A stretch of 37,971 nt of DNA from Anaerolineales bacterium (GCA_017999235.1 JAGOBN010000002.1:1-37971), one strand, 5' to 3'; shown: positions 9,801 to 16,320, counted from the stretch's first letter. The notes: generated by a model from the sequence alone, not told the origin. A program made the numbers and translations.

Positions 9801-11169
9801 GGTGCTCACCGTGGCGACGCCGGCCCTGGCGGAGTTCTATGGCCGTTGGGCGCGCCGGGTCGCGGTCGTTCCCAATGGCTGGTCGCGGTCCAATCCGCTC
9901 TGGCTGCAGCCCAGCCCCGCGCGCGCCAGCATCAACCTGGGCTGGGCCGGCACCATGACGCACCGCCAGGATGTGCTGGAGATGCGCGCGGCCGTCCTGC
10001 GGATTCTGCGCGAATTCCCGCAGACCCGGCTGGTTATTGGGGGCGATCCGGAAGTGGCCAAGCTGTTCCACGCCGCCAAGCCGGCCCAGGTCCAATTCCT
10101 GCCCGGCGTCCCGTATGCGGACTATCCGGGCCTGTTGGCGCATTTCGATATCCTGCTGGCGCCCCTGCGCGCCAATGACTTCAACCAGGCCAAGTCTGAT
10201 ATCAAGCTGGTGGAGGCCGGCGCCCGCCGCATCCCGTGGGTGGCCTCGCAGGTCGCCGCCTATGCGGCTTGGCCGGCCGGCGGCCTGCTCGTCAAAAAAG
10301 CGGGGGAGTGGTATCAGCACCTCAAGCGTCTGGTGGCCGACGCCGGCTTGCGCACCAGCTTGGGCCAGGCCGGGCATGCGCAGGCGTTGACCCGGGAAGC
10401 GCAGGCCCTGGCCCCGCTGTGGCTTGAAATCCTGGCCGCGGTACAGCCGGCCGATACAGGCCCGGAGCCGGCGGCGCCGGCCTCCGCCGCGGCCCGGCTG
10501 GAAGCCTTGTTGGCCGCCGACGATCTCGCCGCCGCCCTGGATGAGAAGCGGGTTCCGCTGGATGCCGAACTACTGGCGCTGGTGCACGCCAACGCGCGCG
10601 CCGCCCAGACCGAGGGGCAGCTGGAGTTAGCGGACGGGCTGGCGGCGTTAGCGGCTGAAATTTCCGGCCGGCTGGCCGGCTCTCCGGCTCCGGCAGCCGT
10701 CATCGTGGACGCGCTGGCCGAGCACGCCATCGCCCCTCGCGCTGTCGCCACGCTCGAGAAGCTGCTCAGCCGGCCCGATCTCCCGGCCGCGCTGCAGGAA
10801 TACGCCGCCGATCTGGACGCCGATTTGCTGGCCCTGGTGCGCCTGAATGCCCAGACCGCGCGCGCCGATGGCAGCCCGGCACTGGCCGCCGGCTTGGATA
10901 CTCTGGCCGCTTACATCGCCGGGCATTTGGCGGCCGCCCCGCCCCCCGCCCCCGCCGAGACTCTGCGCGCCCTACTGGAGGCTGACGACATCGCGGCAGC
11001 GCTGGAACTCCACGCCAGCCGCCTGGATCAGGCGTTGTTGGATTTGGTGCGCGCCAACGCCGAGGCCGCCCGCGCGGAGGCCGATCTGGATTTGGCGGAC
11101 GGCCTCCACAGCTTGGCCGAGCACATCGCCGGCCGGCTCACCGATCCCGCCTTGGCCCTGGCAGCCTGA
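3835..11169 (+). CDS. Giant multi-module glycosyltransferase (2444 aa)
   Basis: Modules in order: an N-terminal GT-B-like region (about 1-345; LLLGEAHEID, ASGPIAFAFF); a GT4 module (about 447-800; WYEGFGLPSLEAMACG near 703); a GT2 module (about 830-1070; VLVPTYNQAQYLPAALESL and the DxD-like SSDDLF near 920); a degenerate GT2 module (about 1218-1435) without a DxD motif; a second GT4 module (about 1516-1852; WSEGFGLPGLEALACG near 1758); a GT-B-like module (about 1879-2200; DLDDNFHHLP, GWAGTMTHR); and three 62-63-residue helical repeats (2219-2435). Pro/Ala-rich linkers separate the modules. There is no signal peptide or membrane segment, so it should be cytoplasmic. It probably assembles a multi-sugar glycan in one polypeptide, with flagellin the likely acceptor. 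No Shine-Dalgarno site precedes the ATG. It lies under operator A and is followed by a second glycosyltransferase gene after 11 bp. Confidence 0.85.
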   Translation: MSDYLSPSQPPRRLLAIYDLHCQPYSIGDLTAFQAGSLVAAEMSGCQHIDLCFLLDRDPLDENFRAYIRPDNRLHHLLRILPVAQSNPQLGSLYFFDDRDQFLAWVQTNAQRYVCWPALEALEQPRYLYYEIIQGAQAYFQRHGHPPQLSMPASLLEWAAQFLKQHAGPRRAVTVNLRRNTRFHQYRNAQPEAWLAFFQQCARQYPVTFLLLGEAHEIDERFRDLPNVVVTKDHATTVDQDFALIQLAHFHMGSASGPIAFAFFRPTPYLIVNAQDVLPHLALYQGALTTDEEWGLKFAFAFAQQRLSTEPETAPFLMAQFEAMWAAVDHTRPPSTAAEQAELPAPVPAQPAAPPPARIRAALVGLANQTQLGYRLQIESERGQLYEYKRQLDWTDWRDENVTPPDGSPPVRVTLAGLRRTLLKGYNFPAASAAYQAAQRAGQPPAVAFTVRNGDTLGGGTLMLFRLANWLVELGLPVTVYSEAPPPAWVNFTGRHVQIVPDHERYPAIREPIIIVYSVFELPGVLQMIDTRGRKIYHLCQGVESYHLFDPSETGLNIALPLLDMLHDLPVGRLVVSPHLETYFRERFQQPSLPIFNGIDQRQFTARPQPPAYADHIVVVTSGDPRQALKRIAVVKQAVSQLAQQRPQTRFELIDVVGAATAPADAPDPLPANLDYRLVTQLDAGEMRAVYDRAHVLVNASWYEGFGLPSLEAMACGVPVVQAANFGLDQIAEDGVNCRLLPQASAEAITAALAEILDQPALRERLIAGGLATAQRFTLAQQHARFCAAFADILGQPLDPARVAQQHARLTAAEPAPASPRAALAALPAQPLFSVLVPTYNQAQYLPAALESLRAQTYENWEALVVNDGSTDDTAAVLEDWARRESRLRIITKPNGGTASALNEGVRNARGEWLCWLSSDDLFQSDKLAIHVRALNAQPEIRFFHTDFFVLDEQAGVKLFSGINPATYIPPVESQLLRFFQYNYINGITIAVHRSVMETVGGFNPSLRHGQDYEMWLRISARYRSAFLPARGSVTRVYPTQASLVHTEVGILDSARAAVAFLNARPFPALFPALDLTEPDAIGRAVRETLNVASQPEAFVNQAGFGQALIRRLLEWMTQTCPRRWRAQLIEQYNTVAQSIQQAPVTTEVKRAFVSLRPTQVIRYEAVDPLADMARHGDLLHTEGRSVDAANLRRYLARLQPAAAAAPAPAPTAGPAAPVSVSVIVIGGGGPAASQTALARQTHPAAQLEVITSGGTPAALNQAIRRAHNDLLIFLSAEALAAPDLAAQHVAAHQRLGAGAWAVMGTYDLAEVSAGAPLTQALSQADLLYPYSQLQAGRPVEAGQLRLHNLSVPRATLQTVGLLDEAFDALPGAEAELGYRFQQAGGQIIYSEACRAAGTRPVTLAEFSRRQLQAGRGAVLTALKQPALAERVTGQPRVDILEPLAGQWLTAHTEAAVKARASLLQLEALAHQQPEARAAITKEMLKHLQPVTQFWRMHGLLEGLARYQAPARPAAGPLRFTLYSPGTGLAGGIKILFEYANRLAQRGHQVAVFAPHNRPPTWFALDPRVQLVMPTVGADLLASSVPDADVIVGSYWPTLYQIARLPASKGHKVYLIQGYEAEALATPEAVDPTYHLPLQRIAVSHWLQSILNDRYQETCAVVPNCYDKTLFYPEPALRRRSPAGDLRIGMLYHPEARKGGADGASAFQHVRAQLPQARLIYLSAAPPAEKIGDECHVGLSGAALRAYYNSLDIFVSPSWSEGFGLPGLEALACGVPLVTTDSGGVREYARHEATALVVPPRDPDALAHAILRLAREPELRRRLREAGLQQAAQFDWDRSVDQFEALIREQLAQPAAPRLSLAPAAQPSAPPLSQPAAGGPAFYLTGEVSDLRLQQAAAALNQRGVAAACYQSFMPQHLAEHSVFIFSRPHLNAGFSLGVRACAAAGRPVVIDLDDNFHHLPADHPGYASVGPGNPALLQSLEQLLQHAAVLTVATPALAEFYGRWARRVAVVPNGWSRSNPLWLQPSPARASINLGWAGTMTHRQDVLEMRAAVLRILREFPQTRLVIGGDPEVAKLFHAAKPAQVQFLPGVPYADYPGLLAHFDILLAPLRANDFNQAKSDIKLVEAGARRIPWVASQVAAYAAWPAGGLLVKKAGEWYQHLKRLVADAGLRTSLGQAGHAQALTREAQALAPLWLEILAAVQPADTGPEPAAPASAAARLEALLAADDLAAALDEKRVPLDAELLALVHANARAAQTEGQLELADGLAALAAEISGRLAGSPAPAAVIVDALAEHAIAPRAVATLEKLLSRPDLPAALQEYAADLDADLLALVRLNAQTARADGSPALAAGLDTLAAYIAGHLAAAPPPAPAETLRALLEADDIAAALELHASRLDQALLDLVRANAEAARAEADLDLADGLHSLAEHIAGRLTDPALALAA
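10489..10674 (+). repeat. Helical repeat copy 3 (protein-level)
   Basis: First of three tandem copies at the C-terminus of the giant protein: LLAADDLAAALDE, LLALVHANARAAQ, LADGLAALAAEI. Confidence 0.8.
10741..10929 (+). repeat. Helical repeat copy 4 (protein-level)
   Basis: Second tandem copy, closest to copy 1: both have AVATLE, LPAALQE, LALVRLNA and TARADG in register. This suggests exchange of the unit between the two genes. Confidence 0.8.
10954..11139 (+). repeat. Helical repeat copy 5 (protein-level)
   Basis: Third tandem copy, at the end of the giant protein: LLEADDIAAALEL, LLDLVRANAEAAR, LADGLHSLAEHI. Confidence 0.8.
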
Positions 11170-11180
11170 GCCGGCCCGCA

Positions 11181-12473
11181 ATGCCCGCGTTGCTGTCACT
11201 GTGCATGATCGTCAAAAACGAGGCCGAGAACCTGCCCCGCTGTCTGGCCAGCGTGCGGGGCGTGGTGGACGAGATCATCGTGGTGGACACCGGCTCCACC
11301 GACGCCACGCCGCAGATCGCCGCTGCCGCCGGCGCGCGCGTCCTCACCCAGGCTTGGCGGGATGATTTCGCGGAAGCCCGCAATATCAGCCTGGCCGCGG
11401 CCTCCGGCGAATGGATCCTGGTGCTGGACGCGGATGAGGCGCTCACGCCGGAATCGCAGGCCGCGCTGCGCCCGGCCCTGCGGACCGTCGGCGCCGACGG
11501 GCTCTGGGTGACCGTGCTGAACTTGGCGGCCGCCAACGATCTCGTCGCGGCGTATCCCACCCCCATCTTGCGTTTGTTTCGCAACCGCCCTGGTTATCGG
11601 TATGCCGGCCGGCTGCATGAGCAGCTCACCCCGGCCCTGCAACGTCAGGGGGGCCGCCTGGAGTTCTCGGACTTGACGGTGCTCCACTACGGCTACCAGG
11701 CCGCGCACGTCCAGACCGGTGATCAACGCTCGCGCCGCAACATCGCTCTGCTGGAGCAAGCCGCCCAGGCCGCGCCGCACGACGCCTATCTGGCCGCCAA
11801 GCTGGGCTGCGCGTATTTCTATGCCGGCCAGGCCGCGCCGGCGCGGCAGCAGCTGCTCCGCTTTTTCGAGGCCGGCGCCCTTCCCGATCTGCATCCGACC
11901 GTGGGACAGGAAGCGCACCTGGCGTTTGCCACCCTGGCCAGCGTGGCCGATGAACTCGAAGCCGCCGCCGCGCATGGCGCCGCCGCGCTGGTGGCCGATG
12001 GCAATCCCGCGCTGAACTTAAAAGCCCGCCTGGTGCTGGCGATGACGCGGCTCCGGCAGGGCCAACGGCTATTTGAGGCGGCCCCGGAAGGCGCGCCGGA
12101 ATTGCAGCGCGCTTGGGGCTGCCTCGCCCAGGCGCTCCAGCAGCTGGAAATCCTGCAGGCGCAGCCGGCGCTGCAGCCGGCGGCGCAGGCCGAGGTCGCC
12201 GGCTGGCTGACCACCACCCGTGTGTTTCAGCTCACGGTGGCCGCCGCGCTGCAAACCGCCAGCGTCGCCCTGCTTCAGCGGCTGCTGGCCGCGGACGATT
12301 TGCCCGCCGCTCTGGACGCGCACCAGCCCGACTTTACGCCGTGGCTGGTTGACGTCATCCGCGCTGAAGTCCAGGCCGCGCGCGCGCACAGCCAAACCGA
12401 TTTAGCCGACGGGCTGGAGTCGCTCGCCGCCCACATCGCCGCCCGGCTGCCCGAAACTCAACCTGCCGCTTGA
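11181..12473 (+). CDS. GT2 glycosyltransferase with TPR-like region and helical repeat
   Basis: The protein has 430 residues. It begins with a GT2 domain (LSLCMIVKNEAENLPRCLAS, then VDTGSTDAT and the metal-binding LDADEAL), typical of the family of GT2 enzymes followed by TPRs. HEQLTPALQ and VLHYGY are usual for this family's acceptor side. From about residue 180 there are TPR-like helices (AYLAAKLGCAYFYAGQ). The last ~65 residues are the shared helical repeat (12261-12449). The gene starts 11 bp after the giant glycosyltransferase gene and is probably in the same transcript. It likely transfers one sugar of the same glycan, and the TPR part could hold the protein acceptor. Confidence 0.85.
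   Translation: MPALLSLCMIVKNEAENLPRCLASVRGVVDEIIVVDTGSTDATPQIAAAAGARVLTQAWRDDFAEARNISLAAASGEWILVLDADEALTPESQAALRPALRTVGADGLWVTVLNLAAANDLVAAYPTPILRLFRNRPGYRYAGRLHEQLTPALQRQGGRLEFSDLTVLHYGYQAAHVQTGDQRSRRNIALLEQAAQAAPHDAYLAAKLGCAYFYAGQAAPARQQLLRFFEAGALPDLHPTVGQEAHLAFATLASVADELEAAAAHGAAALVADGNPALNLKARLVLAMTRLRQGQRLFEAAPEGAPELQRAWGCLAQALQQLEILQAQPALQPAAQAEVAGWLTTTRVFQLTVAAALQTASVALLQRLLAADDLPAALDAHQPDFTPWLVDVIRAEVQAARAHSQTDLADGLESLAAHIAARLPETQPAA
12261..12449 (+). repeat. Helical repeat copy 6 (protein-level)
   Basis: Single copy ending the GT2-TPR protein: LLAADDLPAALDA, then VDVIRAEVQAAR, then LADGLESLAAHI. Confidence 0.78.
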
Positions 12474-12549
12474 GGCCGGCGGCCGTTTCGCCCGGCGGAC
12501 ACTGCTGGCGGGTCCCGTAGTCCCAGCCCACTCAGTCAGCCCCTCGGCG

Positions 12550-12615
12550 TTTATTCCCCGCTTACGACCCTTTCACCACTGGTTTACTGACGCCTGTATG
12601 CCCGGATGCTAGAGT
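12550..12615 (+). promoter_or_regulatory. Four-unit 11-bp operator plus promoter (site B)
   Basis: Direct repeats start at 12550 (TTTAT), 12561 (CTTAC), 12572 (TTCAC) and 12583 (TTTAC), with exact 11-bp steps. CTGACG (12587-12592) is a weak -35, and TAGAGT (12610-12615) a -10 after 17 bp. The predicted start near 12622 leaves a leader of about 20 bases before the ATG at 12643, with no clear Shine-Dalgarno site. The remaining part of 12474-12549 shows nothing recognisable. Confidence 0.68.
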
Positions 12616-12642
12616 GACACCAACTTTAGTGGGTCACCTTTT

Positions 12643-14334
12643 ATGGAAGCTAATCTAGCCAGTACGCATGTTCAAACGCTTAAGCGGATTGGGCGCAATT
12701 TGCTGCACGCCAATCAGTTGGCCGAGGCGGTGGGGGCTTTGGCGGCAGTCTTGCGCCAGGATCCCTCGGATGTCGAGACCCATCTGTGGCTGGGCGATAT
12801 CTACCTGGCTGGGGATGACTCCGCCACCGCTCAACAGCTCTATCGGCAGGCCCAGGCCCTCGGCGCCGACCCGCGCGAAATTCAAAAACGGTTGGGGCTT
12901 CTCCAAGCCGACGCCGGCCGGCGCACAACGACGGGCGAACCCGATCCCACGGATCCGGCCGCCCTGGAACGCCTGCTGCAACGGCTTACCGGCGCCTCGG
13001 CGGTGGTCAGCGATCAGGATATCCACCAGGCCGCCCAGGTCTTGCAGGACATTTTAGGCAGCCGCAGCCCGGCGGAGACAATTGCCCGCCGGCTACCGGA
13101 ACTCGAGGCCTTGCTGCCGTCGCTGTTGGAATTGAACATCCGCGAGGCGGATAAGAACGGCCGGCCCAACCTGGCCGAGGCGCTGCGCGGCCTGCAAGGG
13201 ACCGTCCGCCCAGCCGCGTCGAAACCGCCCGCCCCCGCCGCCCCCGCGCGTCCGCGCCTGCTGGTGTGGGATCCGGCCGGGGATGAGGCCCGCTGGCCGG
13301 TCGCGGCCTGGCGGGCGGCCGGTTACCCGGTGGAATTTGTCGCCTGGCTGGAACCGCCGCCCGCCGGCGACCCGCCCATCATTGTGGCGCGGCACCCGCA
13401 CACCGCCCCGGAGCGGCTCGGCGTGCTGCAGGCGCAGGTGGCCGCTGGCGCCAAACTCATCCTGGTGTTGGAAACGGATGTGGCTGGCCTGACGCCCAAC
13501 CACTCCGATTATGAGCGGCTGGGCCTCAGCACCCCTGAGCGCCAAGCCGCCTACACCGCCACGGTGCGCTTGGCCACCTTGATCTGCGTCCCGAATGCTG
13601 CGCTGGCCGAACTGTTGCGCCCCGCCGGCTGTCCAGTGCGCGTCATCCCGCCCAGCTGGAACCAGGCCGATGAGGTCTGGCATCGGCCGGCCACGTCCCG
13701 GACCACGCTGAATATTGGCTGGATTGGCGCCTCCGGGGAGACCGCGGACCTGGCTGACATCCGGCGCCAGCTGCTGGGCGTGCTGCGTGAATTCCCCGCC
13801 ACCCGGCTGGTGGTGGTGGGTGACGCGAGCGCTTATCAGCTCTTCCATGTCCTGCCGGAGGAGCGGCGGCAATATCTCCCCTCGTTGAGCGACGCCGATG
13901 ATCTCGAAACCTTGCGGCATTTGGATGTGCTCGTGTGGCCGCTGCGCAACACGCTCTACAACCGCACCCGTTCGGACGCTTATCTCTTGGCCGCCGGGGT
14001 CCGGCGGGTGCCGTGGCTGGCGTCGCCGGCCGCCGCCGCGCTGGGCTGGTCAGCTGGCGGGCTGATCGCCGCCGCCCCCGACGATTGGCGCGTCCTGCTG
14101 CGCCGGCTGGTGCAGGAGCCCGCCTTGCGCCGGCAATTGGAAGCCGGCGGCCGCGCCCTGGCCGAAACGCGCGAACTCACCCGCCTCGGCCCCGATTGGC
14201 TGGCGGCCGTGGCCAGTGTGGCCGGCCAGCCGCGGCCGGCCGGCCAGCCCCAGCGCGCGGTGAACGCTCCGTCCCGTTCCATCAATTTCGGTCTCGGCCA
14301 GCGCTTAGCAATCCCAGGAGTGGCGGGCGCATGA
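12643..14334 (+). CDS. TPR protein with degenerate GT-B-like module
   Basis: The protein has 563 residues. Residues ~5-90 form TPR-like helices (LHANQLAEAVGALAAVLRQD; VETHLWLGDIYLAGDD). Residues ~130-188 are a divergent form of the helical repeat (13030-13206). From ~205 there is a GT-B-like region related to the last module of the giant protein and to the next gene (NIGWIGASGE, REFPATRLVVVGD, RRVPWLAS). At the position of the SDIKLVEAG motif of those relatives it reads SDAYLLAAG, so the lysine and glutamate are missing, and the DDN-type acidic motif is ETD. It may be a non-catalytic scaffold or acceptor-binding subunit. Its ATG start is 27 bp from the -10 box, and its stop overlaps the next start (ATGA). 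Confidence 0.72.
   Translation: MEANLASTHVQTLKRIGRNLLHANQLAEAVGALAAVLRQDPSDVETHLWLGDIYLAGDDSATAQQLYRQAQALGADPREIQKRLGLLQADAGRRTTTGEPDPTDPAALERLLQRLTGASAVVSDQDIHQAAQVLQDILGSRSPAETIARRLPELEALLPSLLELNIREADKNGRPNLAEALRGLQGTVRPAASKPPAPAAPARPRLLVWDPAGDEARWPVAAWRAAGYPVEFVAWLEPPPAGDPPIIVARHPHTAPERLGVLQAQVAAGAKLILVLETDVAGLTPNHSDYERLGLSTPERQAAYTATVRLATLICVPNAALAELLRPAGCPVRVIPPSWNQADEVWHRPATSRTTLNIGWIGASGETADLADIRRQLLGVLREFPATRLVVVGDASAYQLFHVLPEERRQYLPSLSDADDLETLRHLDVLVWPLRNTLYNRTRSDAYLLAAGVRRVPWLASPAAAALGWSAGGLIAAAPDDWRVLLRRLVQEPALRRQLEAGGRALAETRELTRLGPDWLAAVASVAGQPRPAGQPQRAVNAPSRSINFGLGQRLAIPGVAGA
13030..13206 (+). repeat. Divergent helical repeat copy 7 (protein-level)
   Basis: A 59-residue segment with the pattern VLQDILGSR, then LPSLLELNIREA, then NLAEALRGLQ. 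It keeps the LL-x-L-x-x-N and LAxxLxxL core but lacks the ADDLPAAL block, so membership is tentative. Confidence 0.5.
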
Positions 14335-15431
14335 AAATCGTCTATGTCTATGCGGACAACCCGCATGAGTGGAACTCCAGCGAATGGCGCTGTGCGGTGC
14401 CGGCCCGGGCCATTAACCGCGCCGGCGTTCATCACGCCGAGCTGCTCTGGATTGAAGACTTTATCCGGCAGACGCCGGCGGCCAACACCCTCTGCTCCGC
14501 CGCGGATGTCATCGTCGTCCAGCGCACCCTGATTAGCCCGGCGCTGGAAACCGTTTTGCATTGGCAAGCACGCGACAAGACCGTCATCGTGGATTTTGAT
14601 GACGCGTATGACCTCATTCTTCCGAGCAATCCCGGTTACCGCTTTTGGGCGCAAGGGATCGGCCTCCGCGCCGACGGCCAGACGTTTCAAATTGACCCGC
14701 CGCCGCTGACTCAATTCAAGTGGGGTTTGCGTTTGGTGCAGGGCGCCACCGTTTCGTCGGAACGGCTGGCCGGCGATTGGCAGGCCTACACCCGGGTCCG
14801 CTATCTGCCCAACTATATTGACCTCGAAAAATACCGGGATCTGCGGCCGGAACCGCATGACGGCATCTGGATCGGCTGGGGCGGCAGCATGACCCATGTC
14901 CAGAGTTTTGCGGGCAGCGGCGTATTAACTGCGCTCAAGCGTGTCTGCCGCGCCCGCCCCCAGGTCAAGGTGTTTATTCACGGCAATGACCAGCGGGTCT
15001 TCGAACAAATCCCGCTGCCGGCCGAGCAAAAGTTTCTCCGCCCATGGGTTCCGTACGCCGAATGGCCGCGGCATGTCGCCAGCTTTGACATCGGGCTGGC
15101 TCCCCTGCATGGCGCTTACGACGATCGACGCAGTTGGATTAAAGTCCTGGAATACCTGGTGCTCAAGATCCCGTGGATTGCCAGCGACCGCCCCCCGTAT
15201 GAAAGTCTTCGGCCGTATGGCTGGCTGGTTAAAGATTCCCCCAGCGCCTGGGAGCGGCTGCTCCTGGATATGATCGACCATCTGGCCGACTACAAAGCGG
15301 AGGCCAGCCGGGATCCGTATTTGTTTGGCATCAGCCAGGCCGTCGACGCTAATGTCGACAAGATCATCGCCACGTACAGCGAGATTGCCGCTCCGGCGCC
15401 CCAGCCGGCCAGGATCGTTCACCCATGCTAA
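14331..15431 (+). CDS. GT-B-like glycosyltransferase
   Basis: The protein has 366 residues. The N-terminus MKIVYVYADNPHEWNSSEWR starts a Rossmann-like half. VIVDFDDAYD matches the acidic strand of the giant protein's last module. The second half has IGWGGSMTHV, IHGND, VPYAEWP, FDIGLAPL and WIKVLEYLVLKIPWIAS, which carries the conserved lysine and glutamate missing from the upstream paralogue. These features place it with GT4-like enzymes and suggest it is active. The ATG overlaps the preceding stop by 4 bp, and CAGGAG lies 10 bases upstream. The longer open frame to 13935 runs inside the previous gene and was not used. Likely role: adding a sugar to the flagellin glycan. Confidence 0.8.
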   Translation: MKIVYVYADNPHEWNSSEWRCAVPARAINRAGVHHAELLWIEDFIRQTPAANTLCSAADVIVVQRTLISPALETVLHWQARDKTVIVDFDDAYDLILPSNPGYRFWAQGIGLRADGQTFQIDPPPLTQFKWGLRLVQGATVSSERLAGDWQAYTRVRYLPNYIDLEKYRDLRPEPHDGIWIGWGGSMTHVQSFAGSGVLTALKRVCRARPQVKVFIHGNDQRVFEQIPLPAEQKFLRPWVPYAEWPRHVASFDIGLAPLHGAYDDRRSWIKVLEYLVLKIPWIASDRPPYESLRPYGWLVKDSPSAWERLLLDMIDHLADYKAEASRDPYLFGISQAVDANVDKIIATYSEIAAPAPQPARIVHPC

Positions 15432-16273
15432 AACCTGGCAAATCCACCTCGGCCCTAATGCCGCCCACCCCGGCCAATTCCTTGGGGACGCTGCCCTCCT
15501 TCATGCCCACGGTGCCCGTGCCGGCCGGCGAGTTCCTGATGGGCACCAGCGATACCCAGGTGCGGTATCTCTTGATGAAGGAAGAATGGGCGCGGGAGTG
15601 GTATGAGCACGACCTATTCATGGCGGAACAGCCGCAGCATATCGTCACCTTGCCGGCCTATGCCATCGGCGCCTTCCCGGTCACCAACGCTCAATACAAG
15701 ATCTTCATTTGGGAAACCGGCCACCGCACGCCCCGCGGCTGGATTGGCTTTGATCCGCCGCCCGGCACTGATGATCACCCAGTCGTCCACGTCAGCTGGG
15801 CCGACGCCCAGGCGTTTTGCCGTTGGCTGAGCAAATCCACGGCCCAGCCTTTTCATCTGCCGACCGAGGCGGAATGGGAACGCGCGGCCCGGGATGTTGA
15901 TGGCCGCCTCTATCCATGGGGGGTCGATTTCGATCCGTGGCGGTGCAACACCATTGAGAGCGGCAAGCGCGGCACCACTTTGGTGAAAAACTACTCGCCG
16001 TCCGGCGACAGCGTCTGTGGCGCCACCGACATGGTCGGCAACGTTTGGGAATGGACGTCCTCGCTCCTGCACTCCTATCCCTACCAAGCGGATGACGGCC
16101 GTGAAGACCCCAAAGCGGACGGCCCCCGGGCGGCTCGCGGCGGCGCCTGGTACTACAGCCGCAAACTGGCGCGGTGTACCTCCCGCGAGGGGCTGCTGCC
16201 TAATTATGTCTCCCCGGCACTGGGTTTTCGCGTCGCCCTGACGCTGGCGGAAGCCCCGCTCTCAACTAAATGA
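15425..16273 (+). CDS. FGE-sulfatase-fold (SUMF1-like) protein
   Basis: The protein has 282 residues. PVPAGEFLMGTSD, then AIGAFPVTNAQYKIFI, VVHVSWADAQAFCRWLS, LPTEAEWERAAR, YPWG, MVGNVWEWTSS and RGGAWYYS are the ordered signatures of the formylglycine-generating enzyme / SUMF1 fold. True FGEs need two cysteines about five residues apart after RGGSW. Here only C251 is present (in ARCTSREG), so sulfatase activation is unlikely. Other members bind ligands or catalyse unrelated oxidations. The start overlaps the preceding glycosyltransferase by 7 bp, and the gene ends 20 bp before the flagellin promoter. Its role in flagellin or glycan modification is inference. Confidence 0.85.
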   Translation: MLKPGKSTSALMPPTPANSLGTLPSFMPTVPVPAGEFLMGTSDTQVRYLLMKEEWAREWYEHDLFMAEQPQHIVTLPAYAIGAFPVTNAQYKIFIWETGHRTPRGWIGFDPPPGTDDHPVVHVSWADAQAFCRWLSKSTAQPFHLPTEAEWERAARDVDGRLYPWGVDFDPWRCNTIESGKRGTTLVKNYSPSGDSVCGATDMVGNVWEWTSSLLHSYPYQADDGREDPKADGPRAARGGAWYYSRKLARCTSREGLLPNYVSPALGFRVALTLAEAPLSTK

Positions 16274-16293
16274 CAATTTCACGTCCGGTATAT

Positions 16294-16320
16294 CAAAGTT
16301 CCTGGCCGGGGCAACGATAA
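16294..16320 (+). promoter_or_regulatory. Sigma-28 (FliA) type promoter of flagellin
   Basis: CAAAGTTC (16294-16301), an 11-bp spacer and AACGATAA (16313-16320) match the flagellar sigma-28 consensus TAAAGTTT-N11-GCCGATAA at 12 of 16 positions, with exact spacing. Transcription would start near 16327 and give a leader of about 190 bases before flagellin. The 11-bp repeats of sites A-C are absent here. Confidence 0.72.

Noticed and set aside
7498..10377. A 959-residue open frame on the minus strand opposite the giant glycosyltransferase gene.
   Set aside because: It mirrors codons of a very GC-rich gene, has no recognisable family and is rich in Arg, Gln and Gly as expected for antisense reading.
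15425..16273. FGE-fold protein as a true sulfatase-activating enzyme.
   Set aside because: Only one of the two required cysteines is present and no sulfatase gene is nearby.
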